From NCBI RefSeq assembly GCF_001905885.1, contig NZ_LIYH01000001.1, positions 746,169-810,168 on the forward strand: a stretch of 64,000 bases of DNA. The letters run 5' to 3'. Within the stretch, counting starts at the first letter, position 1. Each line of letters starts with the position of its first letter. The notes under the pieces were generated by a model. The model ran no database searches and had not been told where the DNA came from. It saw only the letters and a program-made list of their open reading frames with translations. Shown here in pieces: positions 8,276 through 16,471 of the stretch. A program made the translations under genes and the position numbers. The DNA is from Streptomyces sp. CB03234. GTDB taxonomy: Bacteria > Actinomycetota > Actinomycetes > Streptomycetales > Streptomycetaceae.

Positions 8276-9538
8276 TCACACCGTGCGGAACGCCAGCACC
8301 ACGTTGTGCCCACCGAACCCGAACGAGTTGTTGATCGCGGCGATCGTGCCCTCGGGCAGCGCACGCGGCTCGCCGCGCACGATGTCCGCGTCGACCTCCT
8401 CGTCCAGGTCGTCGACGTTGATCGTCGGCGGGGCCGTGCGGTGGTGGAGGGCCAGCACCGTGGCGACGGTCTCGATACCGCCCGCGCCGCCCAGCAGGTG
8501 ACCCGTCATCGACTTGGTCGCCGAGACCGCCACGTGGTCCAGTTCCTCGCCGAGCACCTTGCGCAGCGCCTTGACCTCCGCAACGTCACCCTGCGGGGTG
8601 GACGTGGCGTGGGCGTTGAGGTGCACGACCTCGGCCGGCTTCAGGTCGGTGGTGTCCAGCAGGTTCTGCAGGGCGGCGGCGATACCGCGACCCGTCGGCT
8701 CCGGCTGGGCGATGTGGTGGCTGTCGGCCGACAGGCCCTGGCCGAGCGCTTCGCAGTAGACCTTCGCGCCGCGCGCGGCGGCGTGCTCGGCCGACTCCAG
8801 GATGATGACACCGGCGCCCTCGCCGAGGACGAAGCCGTCCCGGCCCTTGTCGTAGGGGCGCGAGGCCTTCTCCGGCTCGTCGTTGTTCTTGGACATCGCC
8901 ATCATGTTGGCGAACGCGGCGACCGGCAGCGGGTGGATCGCCGCCTCGGTGCCGCCCGCGACGACCACGTCGGCGCGGCCGGTGCGGATCATCTCGATGG
9001 CGTAGCCGATCGCCTCGGCGCCCGACGCGCACGCCGACACCGGGGTGTGGACGCCCGCGCGGGCGTTCACCTCCAGGCCGACGTTGGCGGAGGGGCTGTT
9101 GGGCATCAGCATCGGCACGGTGTGCGGGGAGACGCGGCGTACGCCCTTCTCCTTCAGCACGTCGTACTGGTCCAGCAGGGTCGTCACGCCGCCGATGCCG
9201 GAGGCGATGACCGCGCCGAGCCGCTCGGGCTCGACGGACGCGTCCTCGCCCGCCGCAGCGGTGAAGCCGGCGTCCGCCCACGCCTCACGTGCCGCGATCA
9301 CGGCGAACTGCGCCGAGCGGTCCAGCTTGCGCGCCAGCGGGCGCGGCAGGACCTCGGCCGGGTCGACGGCCACGCGGGCCGCGATACGGACGGGCATGTC
9401 GGCGTAGCGGGCGTCGTCCAGGGGCTTGACGCCTGAGCGTCCCGCCAGCAGACCTTCCCAGGTCGAGGCGGAGTCGCCACCCAGCGGTGTGGTTGCGCCG
9501 ATACCGGTGACGACCACGGTGCGATTGGTCGAGTTCAC
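8276..9538 (-). CDS. fabF: Beta-ketoacyl-ACP synthase II
   Basis: 420 residues. The Cys-His-His triad of KAS II is complete: SACASG (C170), NAHATSTPQGD (H310) and MTGHLLGGAGG (H347). It performs the condensation of malonyl-ACP with acyl-ACP during chain elongation. The GTG start at 9536-9538 has a GGAGA-type site upstream. Last gene of the leftward fabD-fabH-acpP-fabF operon, 67 bp after acpP, and closed by the hairpin at 8230-8260. Single housekeeping-type synthase: it has no neighbouring chain-length factor, so this is primary fatty-acid synthesis and not a type II polyketide cluster. Confidence 0.96.
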   Translation of the reverse strand: MNSTNRTVVVTGIGATTPLGGDSASTWEGLLAGRSGVKPLDDARYADMPVRIAARVAVDPAEVLPRPLARKLDRSAQFAVIAAREAWADAGFTAAAGEDASVEPERLGAVIASGIGGVTTLLDQYDVLKEKGVRRVSPHTVPMLMPNSPSANVGLEVNARAGVHTPVSACASGAEAIGYAIEMIRTGRADVVVAGGTEAAIHPLPVAAFANMMAMSKNNDEPEKASRPYDKGRDGFVLGEGAGVIILESAEHAAARGAKVYCEALGQGLSADSHHIAQPEPTGRGIAAALQNLLDTTDLKPAEVVHLNAHATSTPQGDVAEVKALRKVLGEELDHVAVSATKSMTGHLLGGAGGIETVATVLALHHRTAPPTINVDDLDEEVDADIVRGEPRALPEGTIAAINNSFGFGGHNVVLAFRTV

Positions 9539-9605
9539 AGGAATTCTTTCTCCACGTGTATGAGGTATGCGGGGAATGCGGCGCCACCGCCGGGTGGCGA
9601 TCCGA

Positions 9606-9854
9606 TCAGGCCTGGTGCTTCAGGATGTAGTCGGCAGCGTCGCCGACCGTCTTGAGGTTCTTGACGTCCTCGTCCGGGATCTTGACGTCGAAGCGCTCTT
9701 CGGCGGCGACGACGACCTCGACCATGGAGAGCGAGTCGACGTCCAGGTCGTCGGTGAAGGACTTGCCCAGCTGGACGTCCTCGACCGGGATGCCGGCGAT
9801 CTCGTTCACGATGTCGGCGAGACCGGCGACGATCTCTTCCTGAGTGGCGGCCAT
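9606..9854 (-). CDS. acpP: Acyl carrier protein
   Basis: 82 residues, acidic, four-helix ACP length. The phosphopantetheine attachment site is DVDSLS with Ser41. It carries the growing acyl chain between FabD, FabH and FabF. The ATG is preceded on the minus strand by an AAGGAG site. It sits between fabH (83 bp upstream) and fabF, the canonical position in the Streptomyces primary fatty-acid operon. Confidence 0.97.
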   Translation of the reverse strand: MAATQEEIVAGLADIVNEIAGIPVEDVQLGKSFTDDLDVDSLSMVEVVVAAEERFDVKIPDEDVKNLKTVGDAADYILKHQA

Positions 9855-9937
9855 GTGGCGCTCCTTCGGTGTGTATCTCAGAGGTGTTTCTCAGAGGGTT
9901 TTTTGAGGCTGATCGTCCGGAGGGACCCGAACGGTGC

Positions 9938-10939
9938 CTAGGGGAGGGTAACGACCGTAGCGGCGTACACGAGACCCGCCCCGAAGCCGATGACGAGCGC
10001 GGTGTCACCGCTCTTCGCCTGACCGGTCGCCAGGAGCCGCTCCATCGCGAGCGGAATCGAGGCGGCCGAGGTGTTGCCGGTCGTCTCCACGTCACGGGCG
10101 ACCGTGACGTGCTCCGGCAGCTTGAGAGTCTTCACCATCGAGTCGATGATCCGCATGTTGGCCTGATGCGGAATGAAGACGTCCAGGTCGGCCGCCGAGA
10201 TGCCGGCCGCGTCCAGGGCCTGCTGGGCGACCTTCGCCATCTCGAAGACGGCCCAGCGGAACACCGCCTGGCCCTCCTGCGTGATGGCGGGGAACTTCTC
10301 GACCGTGCCGTCCCGGTAGTCGGTCCAGGCGACGGTCTGCTTGATGGTCTCGGACTTGTCGCCCTCGGAGCCCCACACGGTGGGGCCGATCGCCGGCTCC
10401 TTGGCGGGGCCGACGACGACCGCGCCCGCGCCGTCACCGAACAGGAAGGCCGTCGCCCGGTCCTCCAGGTCGGTCAGGTCGCTGAGCCGCTCGACGCCGA
10501 TGACGAGCACGTACTCGGCGGAACCTTCCACCACCATGCCCTTGGCGAGGGTCAGGCCGTAGCCGAAGCCGGCGCAGCCCGCCGAGATGTCGAACGCGGC
10601 CGGCTTGTTGGCGCCGATCTTGTCCGCGATCTCGGTGGCGACGGCCGGGGTCTGCTTGAAGTGCGACACGGTGGAGACGATCACGCCACCGATCTGCTCG
10701 GGCGTGACTCCGGCGTCCGCGATGGCCTTGCCGGCCGCCTCGACCGACATCGCGGTCACGGTCTCCTCGGGGGAGGCCCAGTGGCGGGTGGCGATGCCGG
10801 AGCGCGAGCGGATCCACTCGTCGGACGAGTCGATCGTCTCCAGGATCACCTCGTTCGGCACCACACGGGTGGGCCGGTAGCCGCCCACACCCATGATGCG
10901 TGCGTACGGGGCGCCCTGACTGGGCTTGATCTTCGCCAT
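9938..10939 (-). CDS. fabH: Beta-ketoacyl-ACP synthase III
   Basis: 333 residues. Thiolase-fold initiating synthase with the Cys-His-Asn triad: DISAGCAGF (C122), FIPHQANMRI (H258) and GNTSAASIP (N289). It starts fatty-acid synthesis by condensing an acyl-CoA primer with malonyl-ACP; Streptomyces enzymes of this type favour branched primers (family knowledge). AAGGAG precedes the ATG by nine bases. Sixteen bp separate it from the fabD stop, consistent with one operon. Confidence 0.96.
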   Translation of the reverse strand: MAKIKPSQGAPYARIMGVGGYRPTRVVPNEVILETIDSSDEWIRSRSGIATRHWASPEETVTAMSVEAAGKAIADAGVTPEQIGGVIVSTVSHFKQTPAVATEIADKIGANKPAAFDISAGCAGFGYGLTLAKGMVVEGSAEYVLVIGVERLSDLTDLEDRATAFLFGDGAGAVVVGPAKEPAIGPTVWGSEGDKSETIKQTVAWTDYRDGTVEKFPAITQEGQAVFRWAVFEMAKVAQQALDAAGISAADLDVFIPHQANMRIIDSMVKTLKLPEHVTVARDVETTGNTSAASIPLAMERLLATGQAKSGDTALVIGFGAGLVYAATVVTLP

Positions 10940-10955
10940 GCTCTACGGCTCCTTG

Positions 10956-11885
10956 TCAGACGGCGGGCGTCGCGTGCTCGGCGATGAGCGCACGGGCCGC
11001 CTCGAGGTCGTCCGGCGTCTTCAGGGCGACCGTCTTGACGCCCTTCAGGGCGCGCTTGGCGATACCGGTGAGCGTGCCGCCGGGGCACACCTCGACCAGG
11101 CCCGTCACGCCGAGCCGCTGGAACGTTTCCATGCACAGGTCCCAGCGGACGGGGTTGGCGACCTGGCCCACCAGGCGGGCGACGACATCGGCGCCCGTGG
11201 CGACGGGCTGCCCGTCCTTGTTCGAGACGTACGTCACCGTGGGGTCGGCGACCGTGAGGCCGTCGGCGGCCTTCTGGAGCGTGGCGACCGCGGGCGCCAT
11301 GTGGTGCGTGTGGAACGCGCCGGCGACCTTGAGCGGCACCACGCGGCGTACGCCCTCGGGCTTGTCCGCCTCCAGCGCCGCGAGCTGCTCCATGGTGCCG
11401 GCGGCGACGATCTGGCCGGCGCCGTTGACGTTCGCCGGGGTCAGGCCCAGCTTCTCCAGGTGCGGGACGGTGACCTCCGGCTCACCGCCGAGCAGCGCCG
11501 ACATGCCGGTCTCGGTGACGGCGGCGGCCTCGGCCATCGCCAGACCCCGGGTCCGTACGAAGCCGAGCGCGGCCGTGTCGTCGAGGACGCCGGCGAACGC
11601 GGCCGCCGTGATCTCGCCGACGCTGTGGCCGGCGACGGCGTCCGGGACGATGTCGCCGAGCGCGGCGGCGGACAGCAGACCGGCCGCGACCAGCAGCGGC
11701 TGGGCCACCGCCGTGTCACGGATCGCGTCTTCGTCGGCCTCGGTGCCGTAGTGGACGAGGTCGAGCCCGATGGCGTCGGACCACGCGGCGACGCGGTCGG
11801 CGGCACCGGGGAGGTCGAGCCAGGGAGTCAGGAAGCCGGGCGTCTGAGCGCCTTGGCCGGGAGCGACGAGTACGAGCACCCTCAC
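10956..11885 (-). CDS. fabD: Malonyl-CoA:ACP malonyltransferase
   Basis: 309 residues. GQGAQ near residues 10-14, the nucleophile in GHSVGE (S88) and the catalytic His in GAFHTHH (H192) define the malonyltransferase. It loads malonyl units onto ACP for FabH and FabF. First gene of the fab operon. The GTG at 11883-11885 is used; a second GTG two codons later (11879) is a possible alternative. The 83-bp gap upstream, after the fasR stop, contains an inverted repeat that is the natural place for the activator to bind. Confidence 0.95.
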   Translation of the reverse strand: MRVLVLVAPGQGAQTPGFLTPWLDLPGAADRVAAWSDAIGLDLVHYGTEADEDAIRDTAVAQPLLVAAGLLSAAALGDIVPDAVAGHSVGEITAAAFAGVLDDTAALGFVRTRGLAMAEAAAVTETGMSALLGGEPEVTVPHLEKLGLTPANVNGAGQIVAAGTMEQLAALEADKPEGVRRVVPLKVAGAFHTHHMAPAVATLQKAADGLTVADPTVTYVSNKDGQPVATGADVVARLVGQVANPVRWDLCMETFQRLGVTGLVEVCPGGTLTGIAKRALKGVKTVALKTPDDLEAARALIAEHATPAV

Positions 11886-11947
11886 ACTCTCTCTTGTGGA
11901 CGGCTCCCACCGCCCGTGGGGACAGGGACGAAGAACCGTCAGGGGAA

Positions 11948-11964
11948 TTGTTGGTGTCCGACAA
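11948..11964. promoter_or_regulatory. Candidate FasR operator upstream of fabD
   Basis: TTGTTGG (11948-11954), spacer TGT, CCGACAA (11958-11964) form an inverted repeat with one mismatch, 63 bp upstream of the fabD start and just beyond the fasR stop. FasR of S. coelicolor is known to bind and activate the fabD promoter; equating this repeat with its site is inference. Confidence 0.5.
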
Positions 11965-11968
11965 AAGT

Positions 11969-13171
11969 CTAGGACTGGGGATCTCCGTCGGCCAGACGCC
12001 CCAGGATCAGCGCGACCCGCAGCGTGAACGCGGAACGCACATCGGACGGCGACCATCCGGTGACGTCGGTCACACGTCGAAGCCGGTAGCGCACGGTATT
12101 GGGATGCACAAAGAGCATCCGGGCCGCGCCCTCCAGGCTGCTCGCCTGCTCAAGGTAGACGCTCAGCGTCTCCAGCAGCGCCGAGCCCGCCTCCTCCAGC
12201 GGTCTGTAGATCTCCTCCACCAGCTGCTCGCGGGCCGACGGGTCACCGGCCATCGCGCGCTCCGGCAGGAGATCGTCCGCCAGCACCGGCCGAGGCGCGT
12301 CCTGCCAGGCCGAGCACGCCTTGAGGCCCGCCGCCGCGGCCTGCGCGGACCGGGTCGCCGCCAGCAGGTCCGGCACGATCGGCCCGGCGACCACCGGCCC
12401 GGCGGCGTACGGGCCGATCAGCGACTTGGCCACCTGGAGCGGGTTGTCGCTGCCGCCCGCGATGACGACCAGCCGGTCGCCGAGCACCCCGGTGAGCACC
12501 TGGAGCTTGGCGTGCCGGGCCGCGCGCCGGATCGCCTCGACGGTCAGCTCGCTGTCACCGTCCGGCGCCGTGCCCAGGATCACGCACACGTGCTCCGGCG
12601 AATTCCAGCCGAGGGCGGCCGCCCGCGAGACGGCGCCCTCGTCGGCCTCCCCGGACAGCACCGCGTTGACCACCAGGGACTCCAGCCGGGCGTCCCACGC
12701 GCCGCGCGCCTCGGCGGCCTGCGCGTACACCTGGGCCGTCGCGAACGCGATCTCCCGGGCGTACACCAGCAGCGCCTCGCGCAGCACCGACTCGTCACCC
12801 GGGGCGGCGACCTCCTCGATCGCCGACTCCATGACCTCGATGGTGGTGCGCACCATCTCCACGGTCTGGCGCAGCGTGATCGCCCGGGTCAGCTCGCGCG
12901 GAGCCGTACCGAACACATCGGTCGAGATCGCTTGCGGGGTCTCCGGATGCCGGAACCACTCGGTGAACGCGGCGATACCGGCCTGGGCGACCAGGCCGAT
13001 CCACGACCGGTTCTCCGGAGGCATCGCCCGGTACCAGGGCAGCGTCTCGTCCATGCGGGCAATGGCGCTCGCCGCGAGGCGTCCGGAGGACTGCTCCAGG
13101 CGCTTCAGGGTGGCGGCATGGGGGTGGGCGTCGTTCGCTGCGGGTTCAGGCACGGGACAAGACTGCCTCAT
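11969..13171 (-). CDS. fasR: PucR-family activator of the fatty-acid operon
   Basis: 400 residues. The C-terminus has the PucR-type helix-turn-helix (LEGAARMLFVHPNTVRYRLRR, roughly residues 350-370) and the central region is the weakly conserved PucR/GGDEF-like domain. Position directly upstream of fabD, same strand, matches FasR (SCO2386) of S. coelicolor, which activates fabD-fabH-acpP-fabF. ATG at 13171 is used although no good Shine-Dalgarno precedes it; an in-frame GTG at 13153 is a reasonable alternative with GAGG upstream. Divergent from the pirin gene with only 39 bp between starts, so the two promoters overlap. Confidence 0.9.
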   Translation of the reverse strand: MRQSCPVPEPAANDAHPHAATLKRLEQSSGRLAASAIARMDETLPWYRAMPPENRSWIGLVAQAGIAAFTEWFRHPETPQAISTDVFGTAPRELTRAITLRQTVEMVRTTIEVMESAIEEVAAPGDESVLREALLVYAREIAFATAQVYAQAAEARGAWDARLESLVVNAVLSGEADEGAVSRAAALGWNSPEHVCVILGTAPDGDSELTVEAIRRAARHAKLQVLTGVLGDRLVVIAGGSDNPLQVAKSLIGPYAAGPVVAGPIVPDLLAATRSAQAAAAGLKACSAWQDAPRPVLADDLLPERAMAGDPSAREQLVEEIYRPLEEAGSALLETLSVYLEQASSLEGAARMLFVHPNTVRYRLRRVTDVTGWSPSDVRSAFTLRVALILGRLADGDPQS

Positions 13172-13210
13172 CAGGACGGGGGAGTGCGGCGCCGGGGCTA
13201 CGGTGGTCCC

Positions 13211-13930
13211 GTGAGTTCCTGGCATCCGGACGGAGCGGCGGCCGCCGCGCGTCCCGTATCGGGCCCGTGGGCGTGGACCGTCCAGCGGGCCGCCGAGCGT
13301 TACCGCGGCGGTGAGGCCGCGGCCGGCATCGAGACCCTGCACGCCTTCTCCTTCGGGCGCTTCTACGACCCCGGCAACCTCCGCTTCGGCGCCGTCCTGG
13401 CCTGCAACGAGGAGCGGCTCGCACCCGGCTCGGGGTTCGACGAGCACCCCCACAGCCACACCGAGATCGTCACCTGGGTCGTCGAGGGCGAGCTCACCCA
13501 CCGCGACTCGGCCGGCCACACCTCGCGCATCGGGCCCGGTGACGTACAACACCTCAGCGCGGCGGCCGGTGTCCGGCACGAGGAGCGCAACGACGGCGAG
13601 GACCCGCTGGTCTTCGTCCAGATGTGGCTGGCGCCGAAGGAACCGGGCGGCGACCCGTCGTACGACGTCGTGCGGGGCATCGCGGACGCCACGCCGTACG
13701 CCCTGCCCGCCGCCGGCGCCATGCTCCACGTACGCCGCCCGGCGGCCCCCGGCGAACGCGTCGCCGTCCCGGACGCCGCCTTCGTGTACGTCCACGTCGT
13801 GCGCGGCGCGGTGCGGCTCGGCGACGACGAGCTGGGCCCGGGGGACGCGGCCCGGATCACCGGCGCGGAGGGGCTGGAACTGGTCGCACGGGAGGCGGCC
13901 GAGGTGCTGCTGTGGGAGATGAGCGGCTGA
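13211..13930 (+). CDS. Pirin-family bicupin protein
   Basis: 239 residues with two cupin halves. The first carries the metal-binding set HPHSHTE and GELTHRD, typical of pirin/YhaK-like proteins; the second half is degenerate in metal ligands. Some relatives act as quercetin dioxygenases or as redox sensors; the specific role here is unknown. The GTG at 13211 lies 39 bp from the divergent fasR start, so expression may be tied to the fasR control region. Confidence 0.88.
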   Translation: MSSWHPDGAAAAARPVSGPWAWTVQRAAERYRGGEAAAGIETLHAFSFGRFYDPGNLRFGAVLACNEERLAPGSGFDEHPHSHTEIVTWVVEGELTHRDSAGHTSRIGPGDVQHLSAAAGVRHEERNDGEDPLVFVQMWLAPKEPGGDPSYDVVRGIADATPYALPAAGAMLHVRRPAAPGERVAVPDAAFVYVHVVRGAVRLGDDELGPGDAARITGAEGLELVAREAAEVLLWEMSG

Positions 13931-14092
13931 TGGCGGCGCGGGGCGCCGACACCGTGGGGGAGAACCGTTGAGCGACACCATCGTCGATACGCCGAGGAAG
14001 CCGGCGCCGCCCTCACCGCCCTCGGCCGGCTCGCCGTCGCCGGCGCGCCCCGGCGCGTGCCGGTGCCGCGCGCCCCGGTCCGGCGGGCGCCG

Positions 14093-14917
14093 CTAGCGCG
14101 CCGTGCCGGCCAGCTCCGCCAGCACCGCGTCCGTGAAGGGCGGCCACGCCTCGATCGCCCACGGGCCGAAGGCCCGGTCGGTCAGGGCCACGCACGCCGC
14201 GCCCGCGTCGGGGTCGATCCACAGGAACGTGCCCGACTGGCCGAAGTGCCCGAACGTACGCGGGGACGACGAAGCCCCCGTCCAGTGCGGCGACTTGCCG
14301 TCCCGGATCTCGAAGCCGAGGCCCCAGTCGTTGGGCCGCTGGTGACCGTACCCGGGCAGGATGCCCGTCAGCCCCGGGTGGACGACCGTCATGGCGTCCA
14401 GCACGGTGCGCGGGTCCAGCAGCCGCGGCGCCTGCACCTCGGCGGCGAACCGCACCAGGTCGTCGACCGTCGAGACGGCGTCCTTGGCGGGCGAGCCCTC
14501 CAGCGTGGTGGCCGTCATGCCCAGCGGCTCCAGCACCGCCTGGCGCAGGTACTCCGCGAACGGGATGTCGGTGGCCTTCGCGACATGGTCGGCCAGCACC
14601 TCGAACCCGGTGTTGGAGTAGATCCGCCGCGTGCCCGGGGCCGCCATGACCCGGTGCTCGTCGAACGCCAGCCCGGACGTGTGCGCGAGCAGGTGCCGTA
14701 CGGTGGCGCCCTCCGGCCCGGCCGGCTCGTCGAGCTCGACCGCGCCCTCCTCGTACGCCACGAGCACGGCGTACGCGGCGAGCGGTTTGGTCACCGACGC
14801 CAGCGGGAAGGGCCGGCCGGTCGGGCCGTGCGCCCCCACGACGGTGCCGTCCGCCCGCACCACGGCCGCCGCCGCGGTCTCCACCGGCCAGTTCTCGATC
14901 AACGCCACGCTTCGCAT
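14093..14917 (-). CDS. Serine hydrolase of the class C beta-lactamase/penicillin-binding family
   Basis: 274 residues with no signal peptide. The SxxK motif is SVTK (about residue 42), the YxN motif is YSN, and FGHFGQSG fills the place of the KTG/HxG box. Such short cytoplasmic members are usually esterases or peptidases and not true beta-lactamases. ATG at 14915-14917 is chosen as the first start giving the standard length. It is divergent from the merR-type gene and the 70-bp gap carries a strong MerR operator, so it could be co-regulated (inference). Confidence 0.87.
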   Translation of the reverse strand: MRSVALIENWPVETAAAAVVRADGTVVGAHGPTGRPFPLASVTKPLAAYAVLVAYEEGAVELDEPAGPEGATVRHLLAHTSGLAFDEHRVMAAPGTRRIYSNTGFEVLADHVAKATDIPFAEYLRQAVLEPLGMTATTLEGSPAKDAVSTVDDLVRFAAEVQAPRLLDPRTVLDAMTVVHPGLTGILPGYGHQRPNDWGLGFEIRDGKSPHWTGASSSPRTFGHFGQSGTFLWIDPDAGAACVALTDRAFGPWAIEAWPPFTDAVLAELAGTAR

Positions 14918-14946
14918 GCGTACGAGCGTATCTCCCCGGCAGGGCC

Positions 14947-14977
14947 TTGCTTGGAGTGCACTCCAAGGTCCTAGCGT
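14947..14977 (+). promoter_or_regulatory. MerR-type promoter with palindromic operator
   Basis: A perfect 18-bp palindrome CTTGGAGTGCACTCCAAG (14950-14967) is set between a -35-like TTGCTT (14947-14952) and a -10-like TAGCGT (14972-14977) with a 19-bp spacer. The elongated spacer and internal palindrome are the signature of MerR-activated promoters. It directly precedes the merR-akr pair. Confidence 0.8.
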
Positions 14978-14990
14978 GGAGGCCATGACG

Positions 14991-15452
14991 GTGATCGAGA
15001 GCACTCCCGTACGGACCGAGCGCCCGGGCGTCTGCCCGTCCGCGCCGCACCCGCACCCGCGACCCGACGGGCAGGACCGCTACACGATCGGCGAGGTGTC
15101 GGCCTGGACCGGGCTCACCGCGCACACCCTGCGCTGGTACGAGCGGATCGGGCTGATGCCGCACGTCGACCGCTCCCACACCGGTCAGCGGCGCTTCACC
15201 AACAAGGACCTGGACTGGCTCACCTTCGTCGGCAAACTGCGGCTGACCGGCATGCCGGTGGCGGACATGGTGCGCTACGCCGAGCTGGTGCGGCGGGGCG
15301 AGCACACCTGCGAGGAGCGGCAGGAGCTGCTGGAGGCCACGCGGCGGGACGTGCGGTCCCGGATCGCCGAGCTCCAGGACACGCTCGCCGTGCTCGACTA
15401 CAAGATCGACCATTACGCGGGTGCCCGGCGGGCCCCGGAGAGGACCACATGA
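14991..15452 (+). CDS. MerR-family transcriptional regulator
   Basis: About 153 residues. The winged helix begins YTIGEVSAWTGLTAHTLRWYERIGL, the standard MerR DNA-recognition block, followed by a dimerisation helix. The C-terminus contains one Cys (HTCEER) but no metal-binding cluster, as in regulators of aldo/keto reductases. GTG at 14991 is favoured because GGAGG (14978-14982) is eight bases upstream; the ATG at 14985 is only two bases from it. Its stop overlaps the reductase start by four bases (ATGA), so the pair is one translationally coupled unit under the operator at 14950. Confidence 0.9.
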   Translation: MIESTPVRTERPGVCPSAPHPHPRPDGQDRYTIGEVSAWTGLTAHTLRWYERIGLMPHVDRSHTGQRRFTNKDLDWLTFVGKLRLTGMPVADMVRYAELVRRGEHTCEERQELLEATRRDVRSRIAELQDTLAVLDYKIDHYAGARRAPERTT

Positions 15453-16468
15453 GCGGCATCGAGAAGATCGCGACGGTACGCCTCGGCACGGAAGGCCCCC
15501 TGGTGGGCGTCCAGGGCTTCGGCGCCATGGGCATCAGCGAGTTCTACGGCGACACCGACGAGGCTGCCGCCCGCGACACCCTGGACGCCGCGCTGGAGGT
15601 GGGCGTCTCGCTGATCGACACCGCCGACATCTACGGGCGGGGCGCCAACGAGGAGTTCCTCGCGCCGTTCGTCGCCGAGCACCGCGACGAGATCACCCTG
15701 GCCACGAAGTTCGGCATCGTACGCACCGACGACCCCATGTACCGGGGCGTCAGCAACGACCCCGCGTACCTCAGGTCGTGCGTCGAGGGCAGCCTGCGCC
15801 GCCTCGGCGTCGACGTCATCGACCTGTACTACATGCACCGCCGCGACCCCGCCGTGCCGCTCGCCGAAACCGTCGGTGTGATGGCCGAACTGGTGAAGGA
15901 GGGCAAGGTCAAGCACCTCGGCCTCAGCGAGGTGACCGGCCCCGAGCTGCGCGAGGCGCACGCCGTGCACCCGATCGCCGCCCTGCAGTCGGAGTGGTCG
16001 CTGTTCTCCCGGGACGTGGAGCGCAGCGCCGTGGGCGCGGCGGCCGAGCTGGGCGTGGCGTTCGTGCCGTACTCGCCGCTCGGGCGCGGGTTCCTCACCG
16101 GGGCGTTCGCCGACGCGGCCAAGGACCTGTCGGGCAACGACTTCCGCAAGGCCCATCCGCGCTTCTCCGGCGAGAACGCCCAGCGGAACGTCGACCTGCT
16201 GAAGCCCGTCCGCGAGGTCGCGGAGGCGCACGGGGCGACGCCCGCGCAGATCGCGCTCGCGTGGGTCCAGCAGCGGGCGGCCGTGCACGGCCTGACCGTC
16301 GTGCCCATCCCGGGCACCCGCAAGCGCACCCGGCTGCTGGAGAACACCGAGGCCACCCGGATCACGCTCAGCGAGCAGGAGCTGGCGAAGCTGGAGCCGA
16401 TCGCCGCGCAGGTGGCCGGCGACCGGTACCCGGACATGTCGTTCGCCTCCGCCTCCCGCGAGGTGTAG
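15449..16468 (+). CDS. Aldo/keto reductase
   Basis: 339 residues, a complete NADPH-dependent barrel. The catalytic tetrad is visible as D57, Y62 (IDTADIYG), K87 (LATKFG) and H130 (YYMH). The C-terminal PIPGTRKRTRLLEN segment is the cofactor phosphate-binding site. These enzymes reduce aldehydes and ketones; the partner MerR regulator suggests induction by a reactive carbonyl or electrophile (inference). Coupled to merR by an ATGA overlap. Confidence 0.92.
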   Translation: MSGIEKIATVRLGTEGPLVGVQGFGAMGISEFYGDTDEAAARDTLDAALEVGVSLIDTADIYGRGANEEFLAPFVAEHRDEITLATKFGIVRTDDPMYRGVSNDPAYLRSCVEGSLRRLGVDVIDLYYMHRRDPAVPLAETVGVMAELVKEGKVKHLGLSEVTGPELREAHAVHPIAALQSEWSLFSRDVERSAVGAAAELGVAFVPYSPLGRGFLTGAFADAAKDLSGNDFRKAHPRFSGENAQRNVDLLKPVREVAEAHGATPAQIALAWVQQRAAVHGLTVVPIPGTRKRTRLLENTEATRITLSEQELAKLEPIAAQVAGDRYPDMSFASASREV

Positions 16469-16471
16469 GGC

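Noticed and set aside
8276..11885. Polyketide biosynthetic cluster
   Set aside because: The synthase, ACP and malonyltransferase set is the housekeeping fatty-acid operon with its FasR activator; there is no chain-length factor, cyclase or ketoreductase beside it.
13363..14016. Minus-strand extension of fasR through the pirin gene
   Set aside because: The extension is antisense to a clear cupin protein; fasR starts near 13171 or 13153.
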